Shown: one piece after another, positions 1 to 7,632 of the stretch | Layout: every line of letters begins with the position of its first letter | Numbering within the stretch: the stretch's first letter is position 1 | NCBI RefSeq assembly: GCF_038452275.1 | Contig: NZ_CP141643.1 | Location: forward strand, 1,674,001 to 1,738,000 | DNA length: 64,000 nucleotides | From: Corynebacterium sp. BD556 | Lineage (GTDB): Bacteria > Actinomycetota > Actinomycetes > Mycobacteriales > Mycobacteriaceae | Reading direction: 5' to 3' | Translations under genes and position numbers: made by a program | Notes under the pieces: generated by a model | Seen by the model: the letters and a program-made list of their open reading frames with translations, nothing else | Databases searched by the model: none | Told to the model about the DNA's origin: nothing

Positions 1-2
1 AG

Positions 3-572
3 GCGCTCGGCGAAGGTCGCCTCACCATGGACGAATTCGACGAGCGCTGCGCAGCCGTGTCCAAGGCGCAGTTTTTCTCCCAGCTCACACCGCTTTTCGA
101 CGATCTGCCCAGCCCCGCCCCCGCCATCAAACTCTCCGGGTTGCCCGCTGCACCGGTACCCGGCGAGCAAACGCTTTATACCCCGGAGGAGATCCATTAC
201 GCGCAGATGCGCGGCAAACGCACCCGCGCTGGCGTGTTTTGGTTGGGCACCCTCGGCTCCATCGGTACGACCATTATCGCAGCCTTTTTTTCCGGAAGCG
301 GCGCGACGGCACTGCCCCTGCTCATTATCCCCACCCTCTTCATCCTGCTCTACGTGATGAAGGTCGGCCCAGACAACTGGTACCTCCCCAGCATCCGCCA
401 ACTGGAGAAGCGCCGCCGCGAGCTGGTGCGCGTCCAACAACTCGAAATTGAAGCCTCCCGCGCGCACGAGATCGCAGCTCAGCGCGTCCAACGCAAACAA
501 CAGGTCAGCCAGTTGACGACCGACGCGATCAACGTCGCGCACCACACAGTCAACCGCTTCAAAAAGCAATAA
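3..572 (+). CDS. DUF1707 membrane protein, 5' end outside window
   Basis: The reading frame is open from base 3. The residues just before the first in-window ATG (position 27) read ALGEGRLTMDEFDER, the conserved core of the DUF1707 (SHOCT-like) domain, so the true start lies upstream and this entry is partial. After the domain comes a proline-rich linker, then two hydrophobic segments (about residues 72-92 and 95-112 counted from the ATG) and a charged, probably helical, C-terminal tail of about 60 residues rich in Arg, Gln and Glu. DUF1707 proteins are actinobacterial membrane proteins of unknown function. It ends 37 bp before the aminotransferase on the same strand, but that gene has its own -10 element. 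Confidence 0.75.
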   Translation, partial: ALGEGRLTMDEFDERCAAVSKAQFFSQLTPLFDDLPSPAPAIKLSGLPAAPVPGEQTLYTPEEIHYAQMRGKRTRAGVFWLGTLGSIGTTIIAAFFSGSGATALPLLIIPTLFILLYVMKVGPDNWYLPSIRQLEKRRRELVRVQQLEIEASRAHEIAAQRVQRKQQVSQLTTDAINVAHHTVNRFKKQ

Positions 573-597
573 CCCTCGGGGCTTTAAGACTCCTGGC

Positions 598-603
598 TAG
601 TAT
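598..603 (+). promoter_or_regulatory. -10 element of a leaderless promoter
   Basis: TAGTAT lies 6 nt before the ATG at 610 and is preceded by TGGC. A transcription start about 7 nt downstream would coincide with the start codon. No Shine-Dalgarno sequence is present between the two genes. Confidence 0.55.
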
Positions 604-609
604 TGTCAC

Positions 610-1893
610 ATGAGCAAAAAGCAGGATGGCAAGTCTGGTGACAACGTCAAGTCGACGAGCGCTGTGCCCAAGCACCGCCACTTCGACCAGGCGGACAAGC
701 TGAAAAACGTCTTCTACGACATCCGTGGCCCTGTGAGCGCCACCGCTGAGGCGATGGAGCGCGACGGCCACACCATTCTCAAACTCAACACCGGCAACCC
801 CGCCATTTTCGGCTTCGACGCACCCGATGTGATCATGCGCGACATGATCGCCGCGCTGCCGACTTCACAAGGTTATTCCGCCTCAAAAGGCATCATCCCG
901 GCACGCCGCGCGATTGTCACCCGCTACGAGGTGATCGACGACTTCCCCCACTTCGATATCGACGATGTCTACTTGGGAAACGGTGTCTCCGAACTGATCA
1001 CCATGTCTACTCAAGCCTTGCTCAATGACGGCGACGAAATCCTCATCCCCGCCCCCGACTACCCACTGTGGACTGCGGCTTCGACCCTCGCTGGCGGCAA
1101 ACCGGTGCACTACCTGTGTGACGAGGAGGATAATTGGAACCCCTCGCTCGAAGACATCCGTTCCAAGGTGACTTCAAAAACCAAAGCCATCGTGGTGATC
1201 AACCCCAACAACCCGACGGGCGCGGTGTACTCCCGCGAAACCCTCAAAGGTATCGCCGACATCGCCCGCGAACATGAGCTGGTCGTCTTTTCCGACGAAA
1301 TCTACGACCGTGTGCTCTACGACGGCTCCCAACACATCTCCATGGCCGAGGTTGGCCCCGACCTTGTCACTGTGACCTTCAACGGCCTGTCCAAGGCTTA
1401 CCGCGTCGCCGGCTTCCGTGCTGGCTGGATGGTGATAACTGGGCCTCGCCGCCGCGCCAAAGGCTTCATCGAAGGCCTTGATCTGCTCGCCGGCACCCGC
1501 CTGTGCGCGAATGTGCCCGGACAACACGCCATTCAAGTTGCCCTCGGCGGCCGCCAATCCATCTACGAACTCACCGCCGAAAACGGACGCCTCACCGAAC
1601 AACGCAACATCACCGTGAAGAAGCTGCGTGAAATCCCCGGCATTTCTGTCATCGAACCCAAAGGCGCGCTCTACGCCTTCCCCAAAATCGACACTGAAAT
1701 GTACAACATCCACGACGATGAACGCTTCATGCTCGACTTACTCAAATCCGAGAAAATCCTCATGGTGCAGGGCACCGGCTTCAATTACCCGAAACCTGAC
1801 CACTTCCGTGTAGTGACCCTGCCTTGGGCATCCCAGCTTGAAAACGCCATCGAGCGTCTCGGCAACTTCCTTAGCGATTACCACCAACACTAG
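610..1893 (+). CDS. alaT: AlaT-type pyridoxal-phosphate aminotransferase
   Basis: A 427-residue class I/II aminotransferase, probably transferring amino groups between alanine/pyruvate and glutamate/2-oxoglutarate or valine in the cytosol. Visible motifs are the substrate and cofactor signature NPNNPTGAVYS, the DEIYDRVLYD segment, and the Schiff-base lysine K262 in NGLSKAYRVAGFRAGW. The N-terminal 30 residues are a charged extension ahead of the fold. Length and motifs match actinobacterial AlaT, and the gene precedes ugd and dcd as I recall for C. glutamicum. The start is fixed by the -10 element directly before it. Other aminotransferase specificities cannot be excluded from sequence alone. 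Confidence 0.85.
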   Translation: MSKKQDGKSGDNVKSTSAVPKHRHFDQADKLKNVFYDIRGPVSATAEAMERDGHTILKLNTGNPAIFGFDAPDVIMRDMIAALPTSQGYSASKGIIPARRAIVTRYEVIDDFPHFDIDDVYLGNGVSELITMSTQALLNDGDEILIPAPDYPLWTAASTLAGGKPVHYLCDEEDNWNPSLEDIRSKVTSKTKAIVVINPNNPTGAVYSRETLKGIADIAREHELVVFSDEIYDRVLYDGSQHISMAEVGPDLVTVTFNGLSKAYRVAGFRAGWMVITGPRRRAKGFIEGLDLLAGTRLCANVPGQHAIQVALGGRQSIYELTAENGRLTEQRNITVKKLREIPGISVIEPKGALYAFPKIDTEMYNIHDDERFMLDLLKSEKILMVQGTGFNYPKPDHFRVVTLPWASQLENAIERLGNFLSDYHQH

Positions 1894-2008
1894 GGCTGCT
1901 GGGGGTCTTGTGGCCTGGGGCTCTACGGTGCACGAAGAAGCTGAAAGCCCAGCGCCCTAGCTTTGCCGGAAGCTGTCCGGGCAGGACAGTTCCCAGTCGG
2001 CGGCCCAT

Positions 2009-2191
2009 TCAGAGGGCACGTCGCACAGGGTACATCCGCAAGATGGGGTGCTTCGTCTGGGTGAGGTCATGAATGGCAACGCCACCCAACACCGCAGCGG
2101 CGGCACCGAGCGCGCCTTTGCCAAACTTTCCTGTCATCTTTTTGGCCATGGGAACCATCTTGCCCGACGCTGAGGCAGCTTCGCATGTCAA
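2009..2191 (-). pseudogene. N-terminal remnant of an FMN-binding glutamate-synthase-like gene
   Basis: A 60-codon frame on the minus strand whose ATG overlaps the ugd stop codon (ATGA). It begins with a lysine/glycine-rich, Ala-rich hydrophobic stretch and ends with DLTQTKHPILRMYPV followed by a stop. That last segment resembles the N-terminus of FMN-binding glutamate-synthase-family proteins (about 500 residues), which start with a membrane-like segment and a TKHPILRNYPV signature. Nothing resembling the catalytic body follows in any frame down to the aminotransferase, so I read it as a truncated relic. A genuine small membrane protein translationally coupled to ugd is the alternative. Confidence 0.45.
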
Positions 2192-3507
2192 ACGTTTCTT
2201 CCCAGTGCGCGCACGGTCCAGCCAGCAGCTTGCCAGGCGGGCACAGCGAGGACATTGCGGGCGTCGATAAGCAATTGCTTATCGACGAGCCCCGCCACCT
2301 CAACAGGATCCATCTCGCGGAACACCTGCCACTCCGTGGCGAGGATGACAAGCTCGGCGCCAGAAAGCGCATCGTCAAGCGAAGCTGCGTAATCCAACGT
2401 GGGAAACACACGGCGCGCATTATCCATCGCCTCCGGATCAAACACACGCACATCCGCACCCGCCAACGACAACTGCCCCGCCACCGCCAGCGCCGGCGAA
2501 TCACGCACATCATCCGAATTCGGCTTAAACGCCGCCCCCAGCACCGTAATCCGCCGGCCAATCAACGACCCAAGCTCCTCACGCGCAATATCGACCACAC
2601 GCTGACGCCGCCGCATATTAATCGCATCGACCTCACGCAAAAACGTCAACGCCTGATCCGCACCCACCTCACCAGCACGCGCCATAAAGGCACGGATATC
2701 CTTCGGCAAACAACCCCCACCAAAGCCCAACCCCGCACCAAGAAACTTCCGCCCAATGCGGTCGTCATAACCAATAGCGTCCGCCAACTGCGTCACATCC
2801 GCACCCACGATCTCACAGACCTCGCTCACGGCGTTGATAAACGAAATCTTCGTGGCCAAAAACGCATTCGCCGCCACCTTCACCAGCTCCGCCGTCTGCA
2901 AATCCGTCACAAGAAACGGCGTGCCCTGAGCCAACGGCGCCGCGTAGACCTCACGGGCGATCTCCTCCGCACGCGAATCATGCCCCCGCGTACCCAACAC
3001 AATCCGATCCGGCTCAATCGTGTCCTTCACCGCGTAACCCTCACGCAAAAACTCCGGATTCCACGCAATCTCCACACGCGTGCCCGGCCCCGCCAAACCA
3101 TCAGCCCGTTCCTGCAAAGCAGCCGCCGTACCCACCGGCACCGTCGACTTGCCCACAATTACATGATCGCCTTCCAACAGCGGCACCAAATCATCAATCA
3201 CAGCCTCCACAAAACGTGTATCAGCCGCATAAGAACCACGCTGCTGCGGCGTACCCACCCCAATGAAATGGACATTCGCACTCCGCGCCGCCGCAGCGTA
3301 ATCAGTAGTGAAATCCAACCGGCCCGCCTCAATGTTGCGCTGCAACACCTCCGGCAAACCCGGCTCAAAAAACGGAACCTCACTATTTTTCAACCGCGAA
3401 ATCTTGGACTCATCGACATCCACACCCAACACATCATGACCCAACTCAGCCATGCACGCCGCGTGCGTCGCACCCAAATACCCGGTACCAATCACCGTCA
3501 TACGCAT
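2188..3507 (-). CDS. ugd: UDP-glucose 6-dehydrogenase
   Basis: NAD-dependent oxidation of UDP-glucose to UDP-glucuronate. The N-terminal Rossmann fold is shown by VIGTGYLGATHAACMAELGH, with an acidic residue ending the following strand (GVDVD). The catalytic cysteine sits in GLGFGGGCLPKDIRAF, and the C-terminal UDP-binding domain has VLGAAFKPNSDDVRDSPAL. Length (439 residues from the chosen ATG) matches the family. I chose MRMTVIGTG as the start because it gives the usual short leader; the frame stays open to 3528 with further start codons. No strong ribosome-binding site settles this. It is followed with overlap by the glutamate-synthase remnant. Confidence 0.9.
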   Translation of the reverse strand: MRMTVIGTGYLGATHAACMAELGHDVLGVDVDESKISRLKNSEVPFFEPGLPEVLQRNIEAGRLDFTTDYAAAARSANVHFIGVGTPQQRGSYAADTRFVEAVIDDLVPLLEGDHVIVGKSTVPVGTAAALQERADGLAGPGTRVEIAWNPEFLREGYAVKDTIEPDRIVLGTRGHDSRAEEIAREVYAAPLAQGTPFLVTDLQTAELVKVAANAFLATKISFINAVSEVCEIVGADVTQLADAIGYDDRIGRKFLGAGLGFGGGCLPKDIRAFMARAGEVGADQALTFLREVDAINMRRRQRVVDIAREELGSLIGRRITVLGAAFKPNSDDVRDSPALAVAGQLSLAGADVRVFDPEAMDNARRVFPTLDYAASLDDALSGAELVILATEWQVFREMDPVEVAGLVDKQLLIDARNVLAVPAWQAAGWTVRALGRNV

Positions 3508-3552
3508 GCGTCCCATCATGGCACGCACACAGGAAAACCGCTGCGCGAGAAA

Positions 3553-4122
3553 CTAACGGAAATTCAGGTACGCCTTCGACGGTGTCGGTCCGCGCTGGCC
3601 CTGGTACTTCGACCCCAAACCACCGGAACCATAAGGCACAGCCGCTGGTGAAGTCAGATTGAACAGCGCCATCTGCCCCACCTTCATGCCCGGCCACAGC
3701 GTGATCGGCAAATTTGCCACATTCGACAACTCCAAGGTGATGTGGCCGGAAAAACCGGGGTCAATGAAACCGGCAGTTGAATGGGTCAAAAGGCCCAAGC
3801 GACCCAAGGAGCTTTTGCCCTCAAGACGGCCAGCGAGGTCGTCGGGCAGAGTGAAAAGCTCAAGGGTGGAAGCCAACACGAACTCGCCCGGGTGAAGCAC
3901 AAAAGCCTCGCCTTCCGGGACCTCAACCAGTGTGGTCAGCTCCTCCATCTCCAACTTCGGGTCAATGTGGGTGTACTTCGAATTGTTAAACACCCGAAAA
4001 AAGCGGTCCATGCGCACATCAACGGACGAAGGCTGCACGAGCTGAGGGTCGTAAGGGGCGATGCCGAGGCGGCCCGAATCGACGGCCTCGCGGATGTCAT
4101 GGTCTGAAAGAAGCACGCCCAC
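3553..4122 (-). CDS. dcd: dCTP deaminase (probably bifunctional with dUTPase activity)
   Basis: A 189-residue trimeric dUTPase-fold enzyme. It deaminates dCTP, and the actinobacterial form also hydrolyses the dUTP product to dUMP, feeding thymidylate synthesis. Visible signatures are LSDHDIREA at the N-terminus, [16 protein letters not shown], the [10 protein letters not shown] substrate loop and [19 protein letters not shown] containing the catalytic glutamate region. Length is that of the family. It lies 45 bp upstream of ugd on the same strand and is divergent from the tRNA-Gly gene. Confidence 0.95.
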   Translation of the reverse strand: MGVLLSDHDIREAVDSGRLGIAPYDPQLVQPSSVDVRMDRFFRVFNNSKYTHIDPKLEMEELTTLVEVPEGEAFVLHPGEFVLASTLELFTLPDDLAGRLEGKSSLGRLGLLTHSTAGFIDPGFSGHITLELSNVANLPITLWPGMKVGQMALFNLTSPAAVPYGSGGLGSKYQGQRGPTPSKAYLNFR

Positions 4123-4165
4123 AGTCTAGCTGCCACCAGTTTGTTAAACACCCGCCGTCGGGTGC

Positions 4166-4171
4166 TAAGAT
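4166..4171 (+). promoter_or_regulatory. -10 element of the tRNA-Gly gene
   Basis: TAAGAT lies 11 bp before the first base of the tRNA. A weak -35-like TTGTTA at 4141-4146 is separated by 19 bp. The spacer holds a perfect 6-bp inverted repeat, CACCCG (4149-4154) and CGGGTG (4159-4164), with a 4-nt loop. Confidence 0.45.
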
Positions 4172-4182
4172 TTCCTAGCATT

Positions 4183-4256
4183 GCCGACGTAGTTTAATGG
4201 TAGAACATCAGCTTCCCAAGCTGAGAGCGCGAGTTCGATTCTCGTCGCCGGCTCCA
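4183..4256 (+). tRNA. tRNA-Gly, anticodon CCC
   Basis: The 74-nt sequence folds as a cloverleaf with encoded CCA. The anticodon stem TCAGC/GCTGA encloses the loop TTCCCAA, giving anticodon CCC (reads GGG). The D-arm has TAGTTTAATGGTAGA and the T-arm GCGAGTTCGATTCTCGT. The acceptor stem pairs six of seven positions; A5 faces C68, a mismatch in an otherwise standard molecule. The discriminator base is T. Confidence 0.95.
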
Positions 4257-4388
4257 AACTTTAAGGGCCGTATCCCCCCAGCGCCCCTGCCCGGCAATGA
4301 CTCTTTAGGCCTACCTCACCCAATTTGTCTGCCGTTGCGGCCCGGACTCACGCTGTTGCAGTGGGTGTGGGCTCAATGCGCCGGGGGA

Positions 4389-6083
4389 CTACCCGCAGCG
4401 GATAATCGGCTGGGGGTCGTACACCGTGGTCTGCGTCTCGCGGGAGATTTCGTTGCCCGAAAGGTCCCTAATTACCCGTGTGTCTGAGGTGGTAAAGCCC
4501 GGCGCCCCACCCGAAGGTGCGCAACTGGGGCCAGCCACCGTCTTCGGCTGGGGCTGGGTCGGCACCCAGCGCCCACCGTTGATCGACTCAACTTGGACCG
4601 TTTTGACACCCATCAGCCTCACGGTCACATCGCTGGCGCTGGCGCTAGCGACAATTCTGACTGGGTACGCCGAATCATTACGAAAGACCAGGTCAATCGC
4701 ACCCTCAAAGACGGTCGCTTCGCGGCCAGCCGGGTAGCGGGAGATGTAGTAGGAGTGCGGCGTATGAGCCACATCCGTCATGCCCGCGAAATACGCGGCG
4801 TTGTATAACGTGGTGGCGAACTGGGAGATACCGCCGCCGACAGCCTTGTCGGCGTGTCCATCGAGAATAATCCCAGATTCCACATAACCCTGAGCCGTGC
4901 CGCGCGGCCCGGTGTAGCCGTTGAGGGAGAAAGTTTCGCCCGGGTTGACAATGGCACCGTTGACCTTGTTAGCCACGAGGCGAATGTTGGTCCCGGAGGC
5001 GGAACTAAACCCACCGGTGGTAAAGGAGCCCACTTCCTCGTTGAAGGTCGCCGACTCCGCTTGCTCGGTGGTGAACTTCGCCGGGACTGGCTTGTACTCC
5101 GCAACCCACTCGCGCTCAGCGGCGCCGAGGAGCCGATCATCGAAACCCGCAAGGGTTTTATCCCAGTCAACATCCAAACCATCAACACTGGGTTCCACAC
5201 CGCCGCCTGCAAGCACACGGGCGTTTTTCATCTCGGTGACTGTGGGGGCGAGCTGTTCTCCGAGGATTTGCCCGACGCGCTCACGGTTGATCACCGCGTC
5301 GATGCGGTCATCGACATTGTTGAACTCAACGATCTCGCCGAGCCGCTCCTTGCTTATTACCGCCTCGACGTTTTCGCGCCCACGCACGCTCAGCGGGCCA
5401 GATAGTGCGGCCTTAACGGGGCCCTCCAGCGCCGCTGTGATCACTGCTTCGTTGATCTTCGGTTCCACAGGATTCGGCTCAACGTTGACACCTTCGGGAC
5501 TGAGCCAACCGGAAGTGATCGCTTCTTTCAACGCGGCGCGCTCAACTTCTTGCCCTAAGACCGGGTCGTTGACCTTCGCGTTGCCGCTGGCAATTTCAAT
5601 GAAGCCGTCGATCGGGTCGCGGTAGAGCTCCTTGCGCAAACGGTCGAGCTGGGGGGAAAGCTTTGAATCGTCGACAGCGGTGACCGTATCAACTTCGTGG
5701 GTAGTAAACAGGTTCTTCAACCGCACAATCGGGTTGGCGGACTCAACACCGGCGGAGCGGACCGTCTCGCGCCAATCTACGTCCAGTCCCGCCTCGGCAG
5801 GAACGAACTTCGCGGACTGCTTGCCGGCGTGTACGGTCACAGGTTTCGTCACGTTCGAACCGAGCTCATTTTTCAGCTTCGCCTCTGCCTCATCGGGTGC
5901 CTTACCGCCGATTGACACCCCGCCGACCGTCGTGCCGCGAGGCACATTGCCTCGGTTCATCGCCATGTCCGCGACGTAAAGCGCCAGCAAAATAGCGAAA
6001 ATACCGACGACTATCCCCAGCAGGATCCTGCCCACCCTGCCGCCACCTTGCCGTCCGCGCGAAGTTCCTGTTACCTTACTCAC
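4389..6083 (-). CDS. VanW family cell-wall protein with repeated peptidoglycan-binding-like modules
   Basis: A 564-residue membrane-anchored protein. A short Arg/Gly-rich cytosolic N-terminus precedes one transmembrane segment (about residues 20-42). Then come two copies of the YoaR-type putative peptidoglycan-binding module (around residues 50-170 and 210-330; both contain the GLDVDW motif). The VanW domain follows at about residues 360-500, with GETFSLNGYTGPRG, GGGISQFATTLYNAAYFAGM and HSYYISRYPAGREATV. VanW domains occur in vancomycin-resistance clusters and many Gram-positive envelopes, but the biochemical role is unknown. The start is GTG. It is transcribed away from the tRNA and stands alone. 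Confidence 0.85.
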   Translation of the reverse strand: MSKVTGTSRGRQGGGRVGRILLGIVVGIFAILLALYVADMAMNRGNVPRGTTVGGVSIGGKAPDEAEAKLKNELGSNVTKPVTVHAGKQSAKFVPAEAGLDVDWRETVRSAGVESANPIVRLKNLFTTHEVDTVTAVDDSKLSPQLDRLRKELYRDPIDGFIEIASGNAKVNDPVLGQEVERAALKEAITSGWLSPEGVNVEPNPVEPKINEAVITAALEGPVKAALSGPLSVRGRENVEAVISKERLGEIVEFNNVDDRIDAVINRERVGQILGEQLAPTVTEMKNARVLAGGGVEPSVDGLDVDWDKTLAGFDDRLLGAAEREWVAEYKPVPAKFTTEQAESATFNEEVGSFTTGGFSSASGTNIRLVANKVNGAIVNPGETFSLNGYTGPRGTAQGYVESGIILDGHADKAVGGGISQFATTLYNAAYFAGMTDVAHTPHSYYISRYPAGREATVFEGAIDLVFRNDSAYPVRIVASASASDVTVRLMGVKTVQVESINGGRWVPTQPQPKTVAGPSCAPSGGAPGFTTSDTRVIRDLSGNEISRETQTTVYDPQPIIRCG

Positions 6084-6141
6084 CCGTCTAAGGGTAGTAG
6101 AGGACTAAAAAACTGCCTAGTGGTGACCGTAGATGCCGCTG

Positions 6142-7275
6142 TCAGAGGCCTACGCTGAGTAGTTGCTGCTGCGTCCTCACCGCCGCAGAATCAATGCGCT
6201 GCATTGGGATCTCCCCGGATTTCACCGCGGCGGTGACCTCATCAATGATCAACGCTACATCGGCTCCCGAGGACCACAGCGCCTGATCCGCACCAGCCGC
6301 AATCGAGTTCTTCACCGCCTCCGGGGTGGGCTGGTAATCCAAAATCCCGCGCATGCCCGATAAATCGTCAGTCACCACCACCCCATCGAAAGGAACCCCT
6401 CCCGGGTAATCGCCCTCGCGCAGGATGCGGTAAGCCTCAGGGTTAAGCGAACACGGCACCCCCTCCGGGCCGAGGCCAGGCACAATCATGTGCCCCATCA
6501 TCACGCTGGCCTGGGTAAAACGACTCAACGCCGGGCCGTAAGGCACAAGGTCGAAGCGGTGCAGCTCCTCAATCGGTGGGGTCAGCGCCAAACCTAAGTG
6601 AGTATCGCCGGAGGCGCGGCCGTGGCCGGGGAAATGCTTGAAGGTCGGGGTGACGTGGGCGTCGGCAAGCCCCTGCGCAAACAGCATCGACACGCGCGCG
6701 ACCTCGGCCGGGTCGGAATCGAAAGCACGGTCGCCGACGATCGCAAGACCAGCGCCGTCGACGTCGAGAAGCGGCGCGTAATCAACATTGACCCCGTGGG
6801 CGCGCAGGGAACGCCCAATGTCGTAGCCGGTGCCCTGGATGACCTCCGGCGGCTGCTGGGCAAGGTCACCCGGCGGCATCCACTCGCCGAGCACCTGCGT
6901 GTGGCGCTGAACACGGCCACCCTCAAAATCAATCGCCACCGAAAAAGGCCGCTGGTACTGCTCCCGCAGCGCGTTAATGTTGCGCCCCTGCTCCGTCAGC
7001 AGCCGCGGATCTGCCCAACTCGGAACAATCAGCCCACCCACACCCTCGTCGAGCGCGGCGCGGGCCTGCTCATAGTTCGCCACGCCAACCACCATCAAAG
7101 AGGCGACCTTCGCCCTGACTTCCTGAGGAACGCGCTGCTGGGCGGGCGAAACCTCCGGCTGCTCAACGTCCACCGTCGGCTCCGGCAACGACTCCCCGGC
7201 GGGTTGCTGCGGCGCGCACCCGGCAAGCGCCAACACACTGAAGGCGACCACGAAGGCGCGGGCGGAAACTATCAC
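6142..7275 (-). CDS. Glycoside hydrolase family 3 lipoprotein, beta-N-acetylglucosaminidase-like
   Basis: A 377-residue LpqI/NagZ-like enzyme expected to cleave N-acetylglucosamine from muropeptides during wall recycling, on the outer face of the membrane. The GTG start at 7275 is chosen because AAGGAGGA lies 5 nt upstream and it yields a clean lipoprotein signal (hydrophobic run ending LALAGC, the lipidated cysteine). The GH3 N-terminal domain fills the rest, with KHFPGHGRASGDTHLGL (the NagZ His/Asp loop) and VVTDDLSGMRG, which carries the predicted nucleophile aspartate. There is no GH3 C-terminal domain, as in NagZ. The frame continues upstream to 7350 but without a signal sequence. Confidence 0.85.
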   Translation of the reverse strand: MIVSARAFVVAFSVLALAGCAPQQPAGESLPEPTVDVEQPEVSPAQQRVPQEVRAKVASLMVVGVANYEQARAALDEGVGGLIVPSWADPRLLTEQGRNINALREQYQRPFSVAIDFEGGRVQRHTQVLGEWMPPGDLAQQPPEVIQGTGYDIGRSLRAHGVNVDYAPLLDVDGAGLAIVGDRAFDSDPAEVARVSMLFAQGLADAHVTPTFKHFPGHGRASGDTHLGLALTPPIEELHRFDLVPYGPALSRFTQASVMMGHMIVPGLGPEGVPCSLNPEAYRILREGDYPGGVPFDGVVVTDDLSGMRGILDYQPTPEAVKNSIAAGADQALWSSGADVALIIDEVTAAVKSGEIPMQRIDSAAVRTQQQLLSVGL

Positions 7276-7415
7276 GTCTTCCTCCTTACTAGGTGCGGTC
7301 TTTCGACGGGGACAAAACGTGTTCACTGTACCCAGAGGCGCCCACTCCACCTACCCATAACAGCGAAAAACGCCCCCTCTCCCGAACACAGCCTGGATTC
7401 AACCGCCCGCGCTGC

Positions 7416-7421
7416 TAGAAT
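7416..7421 (+). promoter_or_regulatory. -10 element of a leaderless promoter
   Basis: TAGAAT lies 7 nt before the ATG at 7429, so transcription probably starts at the start codon. There is no ribosome-binding site upstream of it. Confidence 0.55.
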
Positions 7422-7428
7422 CTCGGCC

Positions 7429-7626
7429 ATGTCGAAAAAACCCCAGCACCTTCCCCAGCGCGCACTGTCCCCGCTGGTGGCCAGCATCGTTGTCGGCATC
7501 GTGCTGGGCGCCGTCGGAGTTATCGGCATCGCCTCCTTTTCCGGTCAAAGCACAGTGCCGGCGGGCAACGCCGTGCCCGCACACGAGGCCGTCCTCGGCG
7601 GCCCGGAGTACGGCTCGCGCCAGTAG
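7429..7626 (+). CDS. DUF2613 small membrane protein
   Basis: A 65-residue protein: basic N-terminus, one transmembrane helix (about residues 16-38, LVASIVVGIVLGAVGVIGIA) and an extracytoplasmic tail ending VLGGPEYGSRQ. This ending, LGGxxYG followed by Arg, is the DUF2613 hallmark. The family is actinobacterial, of unknown function, and typically sits directly before aftD, as here (6 bp gap). It may be co-transcribed and assist AftD, but that is only inference from position. Confidence 0.8.
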   Translation: MSKKPQHLPQRALSPLVASIVVGIVLGAVGVIGIASFSGQSTVPAGNAVPAHEAVLGGPEYGSRQ

Positions 7627-7632
7627 GCGCCC

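Noticed and set aside
2185..3651. A 488-codon plus-strand frame opposite ugd and dcd
   Set aside because: It lies antisense to a clear UDP-glucose dehydrogenase, and its product is an Arg/His/Thr-rich low-complexity chain typical of the complement of a GC-rich gene.
6598..7626. A long plus-strand frame ending in the DUF2613 gene
   Set aside because: Only its last 65 codons resemble a protein family. The rest is antisense to the GH3 lipoprotein gene; the -10 at 7416 and the ATG at 7429 mark the real gene.
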